The notes beneath the pieces are model-generated. The model made no database searches and was not told where the DNA came from. It was given only the letters and a program-made list of their open reading frames with translations. From Labrys wisconsinensis (GTDB lineage: Bacteria; Pseudomonadota; Alphaproteobacteria; Rhizobiales; Labraceae): 64,000 bases of DNA. The first letter of the stretch is position 1, and every line of letters starts with the position of its first letter. The stretch spans positions 39,862 to 103,861 of the forward strand of contig NZ_JAUSVX010000024.1 in NCBI RefSeq assembly GCF_030814995.1, written 5' to 3'. Both the position numbers and the translations under genes were made by a program. This document shows positions 32,414-40,816 of the stretch, piece after piece.

Positions 32414-33295
32414 ATGGTGAAGCCCCGGGAACCGGATTCCCTGTTGTCGCGCGTGTCGCGCATGCCGTTCTCGAAGGCCGAGCGGCGCGTCGTCGAGTTC
32501 CTGCTCTCGATCGCCGAGTACGACGTCGCCAGCCTGACCTCGGCCGAGCTGGCGGCGCGCACGCGCACCAGCCGCTCGACCATCGACCGGCTGTCCAAGC
32601 GGCTCGGCTTCGCCGGCATCAAGGAGATGCGCCGGGCCCTGCTGCAGGAGAGCCGGGCCATGCACGCGCCGATCGCCGGCACGCCGCGGCTGGAGCCGGC
32701 GATCATCCCCTCGGACGGCCTGGGCGAGATCGCGCTCAAAGTGTTCCACAGCGCCTCGGTGCGGGCCCTGAAATTCGCCGAGATCCTGTCCGGCCGGCCC
32801 GAGCTCGGCCAGCTCGTCGCGGCGCTCGGCGAGGCGACGAACGTCCAGGTGTTTGGCGCCGGTGCCTCGGCGGTGGTGGCGCTCGACATGCACCAGCGGC
32901 TGCTGCGCCTCGGCATTCCCATCAACTTCGCCGAGGACCATCACAACCAGATCGCCTTCGCCTCGCTGATGGCGCCCGGGGACCTCGCCATCGCCATCTC
33001 CTATTCCGGGCGGACCCGGTCGACGCTGCAGGCGGCCGAGGTGGCCCGCCGGCGCGGAGCGCGCATCGCCGCGGTGCTCGGCGGCAACGGCTCGCCGCTG
33101 GAGGCGATCGCCGACATCCGCATCGTTACCCCGCCGGGCGTCAGCCTGTTCGGCACCGATGCGGTGATGACCCGCATCCTGGAGATGATGTTCAACGAGG
33201 TGCTGTTCCACTGCCTGGCGCGCCAGCATCCGGCCCTGCTGGACAACGTGGCGCGCATCGAGGAGACGCTGGGCGGCGAGCGGGCGACGGGCTGA
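32414..33295 (+). CDS. RpiR-family transcriptional regulator (HTH + SIS domain)
   Basis: 293-residue regulator. N-terminal HTH_6 (residues about 5-80; LTSAELAARTRTSRSTIDRL is the recognition region) and a C-terminal SIS domain (about 125-265; QVFGAGASAVVALDMHQRLL, LAIAISYSGRTRSTLQAAEV) that binds phosphosugars. ATG 32414 is preferred over the in-frame ATG at 32363, which lies inside the candidate operator. Probably senses a sugar phosphate made by the ROK kinase and controls the divergent operon. Confidence 0.9.
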   Translation: MVKPREPDSLLSRVSRMPFSKAERRVVEFLLSIAEYDVASLTSAELAARTRTSRSTIDRLSKRLGFAGIKEMRRALLQESRAMHAPIAGTPRLEPAIIPSDGLGEIALKVFHSASVRALKFAEILSGRPELGQLVAALGEATNVQVFGAGASAVVALDMHQRLLRLGIPINFAEDHHNQIAFASLMAPGDLAIAISYSGRTRSTLQAAEVARRRGARIAAVLGGNGSPLEAIADIRIVTPPGVSLFGTDAVMTRILEMMFNEVLFHCLARQHPALLDNVARIEETLGGERATG

Positions 33296-33379
33296 GGACG
33301 CCGCAGTCCCTCCTCAGCGCGGCCACATCGCCGGTCCAGGCTCGGGGCGAATCACGTCGCTCCCGCGCGAGGCTCCTCC

Positions 33380-34396
33380 ATGATCGATCGGCGATCCCTG
33401 TGGCTCTCCTGCGTGCTCGCCCTCGCCGCGGCGCTGCCCGCCGTCGCGACGGAGGGCGGGTCGGGCTACGGCCCGCAGCTCGAGGGCTTCGCCTATCCCT
33501 ATGAGCTCAAGCGCTTCGCCTTCGATTCGCAGGGCAAGCACCTGGCCATGGGCTATATGGACGTGGCGCCGACGGGACGGCCGAACGGGCGCACGGCCGT
33601 GCTGCTGCACGGCAAGAACTTCTGCGCCGCCACCTGGCAGGACACCATCGTCGCGCTCGCCGCGGCGGGATATCGGGTGGTGGCGCCCGATCAGGTCGGC
33701 TTCTGCACCTCGACCAAGCCGGAGAGCTACCAGTACAGCTTCCAGCAGCTGGCGGCCAACACGCGGGCGCTGCTGGCGAGCCTCGGCATCCGCCGCGCCG
33801 TGCTGGTCGCCCATTCCACCGGCGGCATGCTGGCGACGCGCTATGCGCTGCTCTATCCCGAGGCGGTGGAGACGCTGGTGCTGGTCAACCCGATCGGCCT
33901 GGAGGACTGGAAGGCGCTCGGCGTGCCCTACCGCACCGTCGACGAATGGTATGCCCGGGAATTGAAGCTCTCGGCCGACGGCATCCGCGACTATGAGCGC
34001 AGCACCTATTATGTCGGTCGCTGGCGCCCCGAGTTCGAGCGCTGGGTCGACATGCTGGCCGGCCTCAACCAGGGGCCGGGCCACACGCTGGTGGCATGGA
34101 ACTCGGCCCTGATCTACGACATGATCTTCATCCAGCCGGTGGTCTACGAGTTCGGCAATCTCCGGGTGCCGACCGTGCTGATGATCGGCGACGCCGACAC
34201 GACCGCGATCGGCAGCGACATCGCCCCGCCCGCCGTCAAGGCCCGGCTCGGCCATTACGACGAGCTGGGCAAGCGCACCGCCAAGGCCATCCCCCGCTCG
34301 ACCCTGATCGAGTTTCCCGGCCTCGGCCATGCGCCGCAGATGGAGCAGCCTGCGCGTTTCAACAAGGCGCTGATCGACGTGCTGGCCAAGGGCTGA
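33380..34396 (+). CDS. Secreted alpha/beta hydrolase
   Basis: 338-residue hydrolase with a signal peptide (SLWLSCVLALAAALPAVA, cleaved before TEGGSG). The fold motifs are VLLHGKNFCAATWQDTI (oxyanion loop), VAHSTGGMLATRYALLYPE with the nucleophilic Ser, a late acid around IGDADTTA, and FPGLGHAPQMEQP with the catalytic His. It resembles periplasmic haloalkane-dehalogenase/epoxide-hydrolase-like esterases. It lies alone between the rpiR gene and the convergent LysR gene; substrate unknown. Confidence 0.88.
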   Translation: MIDRRSLWLSCVLALAAALPAVATEGGSGYGPQLEGFAYPYELKRFAFDSQGKHLAMGYMDVAPTGRPNGRTAVLLHGKNFCAATWQDTIVALAAAGYRVVAPDQVGFCTSTKPESYQYSFQQLAANTRALLASLGIRRAVLVAHSTGGMLATRYALLYPEAVETLVLVNPIGLEDWKALGVPYRTVDEWYARELKLSADGIRDYERSTYYVGRWRPEFERWVDMLAGLNQGPGHTLVAWNSALIYDMIFIQPVVYEFGNLRVPTVLMIGDADTTAIGSDIAPPAVKARLGHYDELGKRTAKAIPRSTLIEFPGLGHAPQMEQPARFNKALIDVLAKG

Positions 34397-34470
34397 CACC
34401 GGCGGAGAGCTGTCGACAAGCCGGCGCTTCGTCGACCCGGGAGGTTTCGGGCTCGCCATGACGCGCGCAG

Positions 34471-35688
34471 TCACGGGTTCGCCGCCGCCGTCCGAACAGC
34501 CCCCGCCAATGTCTCGGACATCGACGTCGCGATCTTTTGCGCGGCCAAAGTCCGTGGCCAGACCAGATGGAAGCCGAGCCGCGGCGCGCCGGGCAGCTGC
34601 GCAATGCCGATCTGGCGATCGAGCGACACGACGGCGTCGATCGGCAGCACGGAGAGGTAGCCGTGATCGAGCACCAGATTGATGATGATCGAGAGGGCAT
34701 CGACCTCGACCCATGGCGCCGCGCCGCCGCCGGTATCGTCGACCAAGGGCTCGAGCACCTCCCTGATCCGCTGTCGCAGCCCGCTTCGCAGGCTGGGAAC
34801 CGCAATGGGATTGGAACGGGTCAGGCCTTGGAGCGACGGGGTGGCCGCGATCGCTGCCGCCGGGCCGACGAGAACGAGCTCGGATGAGAAGATCTCGATG
34901 GTTTCGAAGCGCTTGTGCCGCATGGCCGTGTCCATGAGGGCGATGTCGAAGCGCCCGGCCTTCAAGCCCTCCATCAGATCTTCGGCCGTCGTGCTGCTGA
35001 CGAGGAGCTCGGGCTTCGCCTTGTCGGTCCGCCAGCTTGCCACCAGATTGGCCAGCCGCGCGGCCAGACGGCTCTCGTGGCCGATCGGAATGATCGTGCC
35101 GAGCTTGACGGTCCGGACTTCGCGCGCAAATCGCGTCTTTGCCGGCGCCGCGAGGCCGGACACGACCTCGACGAGGGCCAGCGAGATTTCGTCGAGCTTC
35201 AGGCCCCGTACGGAGGGTTCGCAGCCCATGCTCGTCCGCTGCAGCAGCGGGCAGCCGAGCATCGCCTCCAGCCGCGACATCTGGCGCGACAGGTTGGGTT
35301 GACCGATGCCCAGCACCTGCGCCGCGCGCCGGATGCTGCCGACCCGCACGACGGCGTTGAAATGAGACAGGAGGGCGATGGGGATCGGATTGCGCGCGGC
35401 CCAGGCCAGGGTCGTCCCGACGGTGGCGGCGGCATCGCGGTCGGCAAGGCCGGCCAGGGCGCGGAGCCCGATGACGAGATCGGACGACGACCTGGAGAGC
35501 GTCTCGCCCGCCAGCGTCAGGGACAGAGCGCCCTCGACCCGCAGGGCCAAGGTCATGGCGAGATCCGTCTCGAGCCTTTCGAAGGCGTCGGCAACGCTGG
35601 AGGGCGCCCGCCCGAGGAGCCGCCCGGCGCCGCGCACGGATCCTTCCTGCAGGACGGCGATCGCCATCGCCAGGGTCGCGATATCCAT
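34471..35688 (-). CDS. LysR-type regulator with two tandem HTH domains
   Basis: 405-residue protein, about 100 longer than a normal LysR regulator. Two LysR-like helix-turn-helix units are visible: residues about 4-62 (LQEGSVRGAGRLLGRAPSSV, then LSLTLAGE) and about 104-165 (VRVGSIRRAAQVLGIGQPNL, then SRQMSRLEAMLGCPLLQRTS). The effector domain follows (about 190-385; VKLGTIIPIGHE, GRFDIALMDTAMRHKRFETI). Start is uncertain: in-frame ATGs exist at 35709, 35739 and 35760; 35688 is chosen because the first HTH begins there. It is divergent from the hydantoinase-lyase-UbiD operon and is its probable regulator. Confidence 0.85.
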   Translation of the reverse strand: MDIATLAMAIAVLQEGSVRGAGRLLGRAPSSVADAFERLETDLAMTLALRVEGALSLTLAGETLSRSSSDLVIGLRALAGLADRDAAATVGTTLAWAARNPIPIALLSHFNAVVRVGSIRRAAQVLGIGQPNLSRQMSRLEAMLGCPLLQRTSMGCEPSVRGLKLDEISLALVEVVSGLAAPAKTRFAREVRTVKLGTIIPIGHESRLAARLANLVASWRTDKAKPELLVSSTTAEDLMEGLKAGRFDIALMDTAMRHKRFETIEIFSSELVLVGPAAAIAATPSLQGLTRSNPIAVPSLRSGLRQRIREVLEPLVDDTGGGAAPWVEVDALSIIINLVLDHGYLSVLPIDAVVSLDRQIGIAQLPGAPRLGFHLVWPRTLAAQKIATSMSETLAGAVRTAAANP

Positions 35689-35811
35689 TCGATCGTCCCG
35701 AGCCTCCATGCCGACGGCCGCCAGCGCGCCGGCATGCATGGCGTGTCCGGCTTTTAGCATATCCCGCCAACCCGTCGCAGGCCGTAGACTTCGCCCCAAG
35801 GCACCATACGG

Positions 35812-35883
35812 GGATAGGTGAGCCGGTCCGTCATGGCCGGGCTCGTCCCGGCCATGACGGCGGAAAGCGCAGCGCACTTATCT
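35812..35883. repeat. Interspersed repeat with long palindrome (copy 1)
   Basis: Starts GGATAGGTGAG and ends GCGCACTTATCT. It contains a 14-base perfect inverted repeat (35828-35841 and 35847-35860, arms around CCGTCATGGCCGGG, five-base loop). A second copy on the opposite strand at 45473-45520 lacks the 24 bases that form most of the palindrome. This palindrome type is a common repeated element in the order. It lies in the divergent region before the amidohydrolase gene. Confidence 0.75.
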
Positions 35884-35922
35884 TCAGACTCGCAGTTCGC
35901 GAGCGCGGAGGACTTTCGGACG

Positions 35923-37296
35923 ATGGCTGATTTCGATCTTGTCCTCCGCGGCACCATCGTCCTGCCGACGCGGGTCGTCGGCGCGGGCTTCGTCGCCGTT
36001 TCCGGCGGCAAGGTCGCGATGATCGGCGAAGGGACGCCCCCGGCGGCACGGGAGCGTCATGACCTCGGCCAGGCCCTGATCCTGCCCGGAGCCATCGATG
36101 CGCAGGTCCATTCCCTGTCCCAGCGGGATCAGGAGGATTTTCAATGGTCGACGCGCTCCGCCGCGGCGGGCGGCGTGACGACGATCGTCGACATGCCCTA
36201 TGACGAGGGCGATGTGGTCTCCTCCGCCGCGGCCGTCCGGCGCAAGGCTGCGCATGGCGAAGCGACGGCGCGCGTCGACTTCGCGCTCTATGGCACCGTC
36301 GACCCGACCGAGGGACCCGGCCGCATCGCCGAAATGGTCGATGCGGGCGTCTCTGCCTTCAAATTCTCCACCTTCGGCACGCATCCGACGCGGTTTCCGC
36401 GCATCCCGCCGGCACTTTTGATGGATTGCTTCGCGGCCATCGCGCCATCCGGCCTGACGGCCGGCGTCCACAACGAGGACCACGAGGCGGTCGAGGCCTA
36501 TGCGGCGCGCACGAGAGCGGCCGGCATTTCCGACTGGCGGGCGCACGGCCTGTCGCGGCCGCCGATCACCGAGCTCCTGGCCATGCATCAGATCTACGAG
36601 ATCGGCGCCGCGACCGGGTGCCCGGCGCATGTCGTGCATTGCTCCCTGGCCCGCGGCTACGACATCGCGGCCGGCTATCGCGCACAGGGGTTCGCGGCGA
36701 CGGTGGAGGCCTGCATCCACTACCTCGTCCTGGACGAGGAGACCGACGTCCGCCGTCTCGGCGGCAAGGCCAAGATCAATCCGCCGATCCGGCCGCGTGC
36801 CGAGGTCGAAGGCCTCTGGCGCCACGTCGCGGCGGGACGCGTCACGCTGGTCTCGACGGATCACGTGAGCTGGTCGGAGGACCGCAAGACCGATCCGGAC
36901 ATGCTCGCCAATGCCTCGGGCGTGCCGGGGCTGGAGGTCATGGTGCCGCTGTTCGTCGCGGGGGCGCTGGCGCGCGGCATCCCGTTGTCCTGGGCCGCCA
37001 GGCTGATGGCCGAGAACCCCGCGCGGCATTTTCGCATCGACGGCACCAAAGGCGCGCTGACGCCGGGCCGCGATGCCGACATCACCGTCCTGACGCCCGA
37101 ACCCAGGCTCTACGATGCCGCGGCGAGCGGGCACAACGTCGTGGGCTGGAGCCCCTATAACGGCCGCGAGATCCCCTGGCGCGTCAGCGGCACGTACCGG
37201 CGGGGCGAGCTGGTCTTCGACGGAACCTCGGTGCTGGCGCAGCCGGGCAGCGGCCGCTTCCTCCGCCCGCCGCAAACGCACCCGATCATGCGTTGA
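35923..37296 (+). CDS. Hydantoinase/dihydroorotase-like cyclic amidohydrolase with QxH metal motif
   Basis: 457-residue TIM-barrel amidohydrolase of the cyclic amide group (hydantoinase, allantoinase, dihydroorotase). Expected metal ligands: His63 but Gln61 in the first position (IDAQVHSLSQ instead of HxH), carboxylated Lys147 in SAFKFSTFG, His183 in GVHNEDHE, His239 in HVVHC, and Asp313 in STDHVSW. The rest of the site is intact, so it is probably an active but divergent branch. ATG 35923 follows GGAG; the upstream frame lies in the palindromic repeat. First gene of the operon with the lyase, ubiD, ubiX and an M20 amidase. Confidence 0.88.
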   Translation: MADFDLVLRGTIVLPTRVVGAGFVAVSGGKVAMIGEGTPPAARERHDLGQALILPGAIDAQVHSLSQRDQEDFQWSTRSAAAGGVTTIVDMPYDEGDVVSSAAAVRRKAAHGEATARVDFALYGTVDPTEGPGRIAEMVDAGVSAFKFSTFGTHPTRFPRIPPALLMDCFAAIAPSGLTAGVHNEDHEAVEAYAARTRAAGISDWRAHGLSRPPITELLAMHQIYEIGAATGCPAHVVHCSLARGYDIAAGYRAQGFAATVEACIHYLVLDEETDVRRLGGKAKINPPIRPRAEVEGLWRHVAAGRVTLVSTDHVSWSEDRKTDPDMLANASGVPGLEVMVPLFVAGALARGIPLSWAARLMAENPARHFRIDGTKGALTPGRDADITVLTPEPRLYDAAASGHNVVGWSPYNGREIPWRVSGTYRRGELVFDGTSVLAQPGSGRFLRPPQTHPIMR

Positions 37297-37324
37297 ACCA
37301 GCCGATCCCTGGCCGAAATTGGGA

Positions 37325-38833
37325 ATGAGCATGCTTCCTCCTGCAACGATTGCCCTGGGCGAGACAGCCCTGACCTTGAGTGACGTCGACGCGATCGCCC
37401 ATCGCCGGGTCGGCCTCGACCTGTCGGCGTCGGGACGCGAGGCGATCGTCCGGGCGCGCGCGGTCGTCGACCGGCTGGTCGATGCGGGAATACCGGCCTA
37501 CGGCATCACCACCGGCGTCGGCAGCCAGAAGGATTTCGGCGTCAGCCGCGATGCCATCGCTCGTTACAACGACCTGATGATCACCGCCCACGCCACGGCC
37601 GCCCCCGGTCCGACCGCGCCGCCCGCCCTGGTGCGCGCCGCCCTGGCGATCCAGCTTTCCCTCTTCGCCAAGGGGCGGTCGGGCGTGCGGCTGGAACTGG
37701 TCGAAAGCCTGCTCGCACGCCTGCAGGCCGACGACATGCCGTCCGCCCGGCTCGGATCGTCGGTGGGAGCGTCCGATATCGTGGCGATGAGCCAGCTTGC
37801 CGTTCCCTTGCTCGGCAAGGCGGGCATCGGCGCGGGCGGAGCCGGGCCGAGGCCGATCGGCGGCCTGGCCGCCAAGGAAGCCGTCTCGCTGCTGAACTCC
37901 AACAGCCTGATGCTGGCGCAGGCCGCCCTGGCCCTCGTCGAGGCTCGGGCTCTCCTCGATGCGGCGACGATCGCCGGGGCCCTGTCCATGGAGGGGCTTC
38001 GCGGCAATCTCCAGTCATGGGGCGCCGGCGTCGACGAGGCGCGGGGGCAGCCGGGGCAGAAGCGGACGGGCGCGGCGCTCAGGGCGGCCCTGGCGGGCAG
38101 CCGGCTCTGGCAGCCCGGCGAGGCTCGCTTCCTGCAGGATCCCTTGAGCTTTCGCTGCATCCCGCAGATCCATGGCGCGGCGGAGGCTGCCTATGACTTC
38201 GCCCACGCGATCTTCGAAACCGAGCTGTCGGCGGCTTGCGACAACCCGCTGATCGACACGGCGTCCGGCGCCTTCATCTCGCATGGCAACATGGAAACCA
38301 CCGCTTGTGCCCTGGCGATGGACACGCTGCGGCAGGCGCTCGCCAAGGTGATCGAAGCCTCGGGCCAGCGCATTCACAAGATTCAATGGCCGGGCTTCAC
38401 CGGGCTGCCGACGAGCCTGGCCGTCGAGCCGGGCGCCATCGGCGGCGTCCAGTTCCTCAATTTCGGTCACCTCGCCGGAGCCAATGTCGGCGCGGTGCGG
38501 CAGGCGGCTCATCCGGCGATGCTGAACTACTCGGGCCAGCTCGACGACGGCGTCGAGGACGTGGCCGGCAATGCGCCGCAATCCGTCGCCGAGACCGTGC
38601 GCATGCTGGTGCCTGCCTGGAACGTCGTGGCGATCGAGGCGGCCTGCGCGGCCTGGGCCATCCATCGGCGCGCCATTCCGGGCGAGGCGCTCGGCGAGGG
38701 TCTGAAGCCGCTCGTCGCGCAGATCCTGCCGATGCTGCCGATCGGAACCGAGGGGCAGACGATCTTCGACCTCGGTCCCGTCGTCGATCTCATGAAATCG
38801 GCGTTCGGCATCGCTCGATCCGTCTTCGACTGA
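37325..38833 (+). CDS. Histidine/aromatic amino-acid ammonia-lyase homologue with altered MIO triad
   Basis: 502-residue protein of the HAL/PAL/TAL family. Conserved: YGITTGVGSQ with the catalytic Tyr (about residue 59), SHGNMETTACALAMD and FLNFGHLAGANVGA. The MIO-forming Ala-Ser-Gly is not there: the sequence reads GSSVGASDIVAMSQLA, that is Ala149-Ser150-Asp151, as though the Gly were deleted from ASGD. MIO needs cyclisation of A-S-G, so activity is uncertain or uses a variant prosthetic group. ATG 37331 is an alternative start. In the operon it would turn an amino acid into an acrylate, the substrate class of UbiD. Confidence 0.85.
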   Translation: MSMLPPATIALGETALTLSDVDAIAHRRVGLDLSASGREAIVRARAVVDRLVDAGIPAYGITTGVGSQKDFGVSRDAIARYNDLMITAHATAAPGPTAPPALVRAALAIQLSLFAKGRSGVRLELVESLLARLQADDMPSARLGSSVGASDIVAMSQLAVPLLGKAGIGAGGAGPRPIGGLAAKEAVSLLNSNSLMLAQAALALVEARALLDAATIAGALSMEGLRGNLQSWGAGVDEARGQPGQKRTGAALRAALAGSRLWQPGEARFLQDPLSFRCIPQIHGAAEAAYDFAHAIFETELSAACDNPLIDTASGAFISHGNMETTACALAMDTLRQALAKVIEASGQRIHKIQWPGFTGLPTSLAVEPGAIGGVQFLNFGHLAGANVGAVRQAAHPAMLNYSGQLDDGVEDVAGNAPQSVAETVRMLVPAWNVVAIEAACAAWAIHRRAIPGEALGEGLKPLVAQILPMLPIGTEGQTIFDLGPVVDLMKSAFGIARSVFD

Positions 38834-38843
38834 GGAGGCGCCC

Positions 38844-40229
38844 TTGCCGACACCGACCAAGCCGGCCGACACCGATCAGAGCTTTCGCGGCGTCCTGGAT
38901 GCCCTCGAACGGGCCGGCGATCTGCACCGGGTTGTGCGCCCGGTGGATCCTCGTTTCGAGCTCGGCACGGTCCTGTCCCTGCGCCAGCACGGTCCGGCAC
39001 AGCTGTTCTCGAACGTGACGGGCCACGCCATGCCGGTGATCGGCAACGTCATGAACTCGCGCGCGCGGATTGCCGCGCTCCTGGGAACAGGCACGGCGTC
39101 CTTGCACGAGGTCATCCTCGATGCGCTCGCCTCGCCGATTCCGCCGGTCGTCGTCGATCATGCCCCGGTCCAGGAGGTGGTTCATCGGGAGCCGGTCGAC
39201 CTCGCCCGCCTTCTGCCGGTGCCGACCTGGTTCGAGCACGAGACCGGGCCTTACATCACCGCCGGGGTCATCGTGGCGAAGGACCCCGAGACCGGCCGCC
39301 GCAACGTGTCGATCGCGCGCCTGCGGATCGATGGCGGCGGCCGCGTCATGGTGGGCATCGCCAAGAACCATCATCTCAATCTTCTGGCCGAAAAGGCCCG
39401 GAAGCTCGGGCAGAGCCTGCCGATCGCCGTCGCCATCGGCAATCATCCCGCCGTGCTTCTCGGCTCGCAGATGTATCTGGGGCTGGGCGACGACGAATAT
39501 GACGTCGTCGGCGGCCTGCTCGGCGCACCGCTGCGCCTCACCCGATGCCTGACGGTCCCGCTCGAAGTTCCCGCCGGCGCGGACATCGTCCTCGAAGGCG
39601 CCATCGATGCCGACGATCCCGTCGAGGAGGGGGCGGTGTCGGAATTCCACGGCTTCTATGTCCGCTACGGGCCGGGCATCGGGGGAACGATCGCCTGCGT
39701 CACGCATCGCCGCGATGCGCTCTATCAGGCGATCCTGCCGGGCTACGCGCCCGAGCACTGCCTTCTCGGCGCGCTGGCGATCGAGGCCGTCTGCTGCCAG
39801 GCCCTGAGGCGCGTCATCCCCGCCGTGCGCCGGGTTCTCGTCACCGATGGCGGCATGGGGCGGCTGCATGCCGTGATCGTGATGCATCGCCCCCGCCTCG
39901 GCGAGGGCAAGCGGGCGATCATTCTGGCCATGGGCCAGATCAACCTGCTGAAATTCGTCGTCGTCGTCGAGGATGACGTCGATCCCGAGGATGCCGCGCA
40001 GGTGGAATGGTCGCTTGCCGCGCGGTTTCGCGGCGGGGAGGATCTCGTGGTTCTGCCCGGCATGAAGGCGGATCGCTGCGATCCCGTGCACGAGAACCTG
40101 ACCGTCACCAAGATCGGTCTCGTCGCCTGCACCCGGCCCAGCGACGGCGAACGGGGCGGCCTGTCGGAATTCGCCCGCCCGCCCGCCGGGATTCTGGCTG
40201 AGGTCCGGGCTGATCTCGATCACTATTGA
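38844..40229 (+). CDS. UbiD-family prenyl-FMN-dependent decarboxylase
   Basis: 461-residue UbiD-like enzyme that would (de)carboxylate an aromatic or alpha,beta-unsaturated acid with prenylated FMN. Seen: NVSIARLRIDGGGRVMVGI, LPIAVAIGNHPAVLLGSQ, EYDVVGGLLGAPLRLTRC, SEFHGFYVRYGPGIGG (acidic active-site region) and GMKADRCDPV near the C-terminus. The start is TTG at 38844, with GAGGAGG before it. It follows the lyase by 10 bases and directly precedes ubiX, which supplies its cofactor. The exact acid is unknown. Confidence 0.9.
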   Translation: MPTPTKPADTDQSFRGVLDALERAGDLHRVVRPVDPRFELGTVLSLRQHGPAQLFSNVTGHAMPVIGNVMNSRARIAALLGTGTASLHEVILDALASPIPPVVVDHAPVQEVVHREPVDLARLLPVPTWFEHETGPYITAGVIVAKDPETGRRNVSIARLRIDGGGRVMVGIAKNHHLNLLAEKARKLGQSLPIAVAIGNHPAVLLGSQMYLGLGDDEYDVVGGLLGAPLRLTRCLTVPLEVPAGADIVLEGAIDADDPVEEGAVSEFHGFYVRYGPGIGGTIACVTHRRDALYQAILPGYAPEHCLLGALAIEAVCCQALRRVIPAVRRVLVTDGGMGRLHAVIVMHRPRLGEGKRAIILAMGQINLLKFVVVVEDDVDPEDAAQVEWSLAARFRGGEDLVVLPGMKADRCDPVHENLTVTKIGLVACTRPSDGERGGLSEFARPPAGILAEVRADLDHY

Positions 40230-40243
40230 GGGGCATCACGGAG

Positions 40244-40813
40244 ATGAGCCGTCCCGCCCGCATCATCGTCGCCGTGACGGGAGCCTCCGGCTTCGACTAC
40301 AGCGTGAAGATTCTCGGCATGCTGCGCCTCGAGGCGGTCGAGACGCATCTGGTGGTCTCGCGGGCCGCCGTGACCGCGATGTCGCATGAGACGGACATGA
40401 CGCTCGGCGCCATGAAGGAGCTCGCCGATCACTGGCACGACAATCGCGATATCGCCGCGCCGATCGCCAGCGGGTCGTTCCGCACCGCCGGGATGATCAT
40501 TGCCCCCTGCTCGGCGAAAAGCCTGGCGGAAATCGCCATGGGCACCGGGGGAACGCTGATCGCCCGGGCGGCCGATGTCGTTCTCAAGGAGCGGCGCCGG
40601 CTGGTCGTCCTGTTCCGCGAAACGCCGCTGCATCTCGGACATTGCCACAACATGCTTCGCCTGACCGAGATGGGCGGGATCGTGATGCCGCCGGTGCCGG
40701 CCTTCTATCCGAGACCGACGACGATCGACGAGATGGTGACGCACACCGCAGGGCGCGTGCTCGACCTTTTCGATCTCGATATCCCCCTGGACGGGCGCTG
40801 GAAGGGAGGCTGA
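40244..40813 (+). CDS. ubiX: UbiX-family flavin prenyltransferase
   Basis: 189-residue flavoprotein that makes prenyl-FMN from FMN and dimethylallyl phosphate. Motifs: VAVTGASGFDYSVKILGML (FMN loop), IASGSFRTAGMIIAPCSAKS, LKERRRLVVLFRETPLHLGH and PPVPAFYPRPTTIDEMVTH. ATG 40244 is chosen; an in-frame TTG at 40226 overlaps the ubiD stop and is an alternative. The dedicated copy in this operon implies it activates the adjacent UbiD. Confidence 0.93.
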   Translation: MSRPARIIVAVTGASGFDYSVKILGMLRLEAVETHLVVSRAAVTAMSHETDMTLGAMKELADHWHDNRDIAAPIASGSFRTAGMIIAPCSAKSLAEIAMGTGGTLIARAADVVLKERRRLVVLFRETPLHLGHCHNMLRLTEMGGIVMPPVPAFYPRPTTIDEMVTHTAGRVLDLFDLDIPLDGRWKGG

Positions 40814-40816
40814 CCG

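Noticed and set aside
33291..33318. GCTGAGGA / TCCTCAGC inverted repeat after the rpiR gene
   Set aside because: The stem contains the stop codon, has a 12-base loop and no T-run; too weak to call a terminator.
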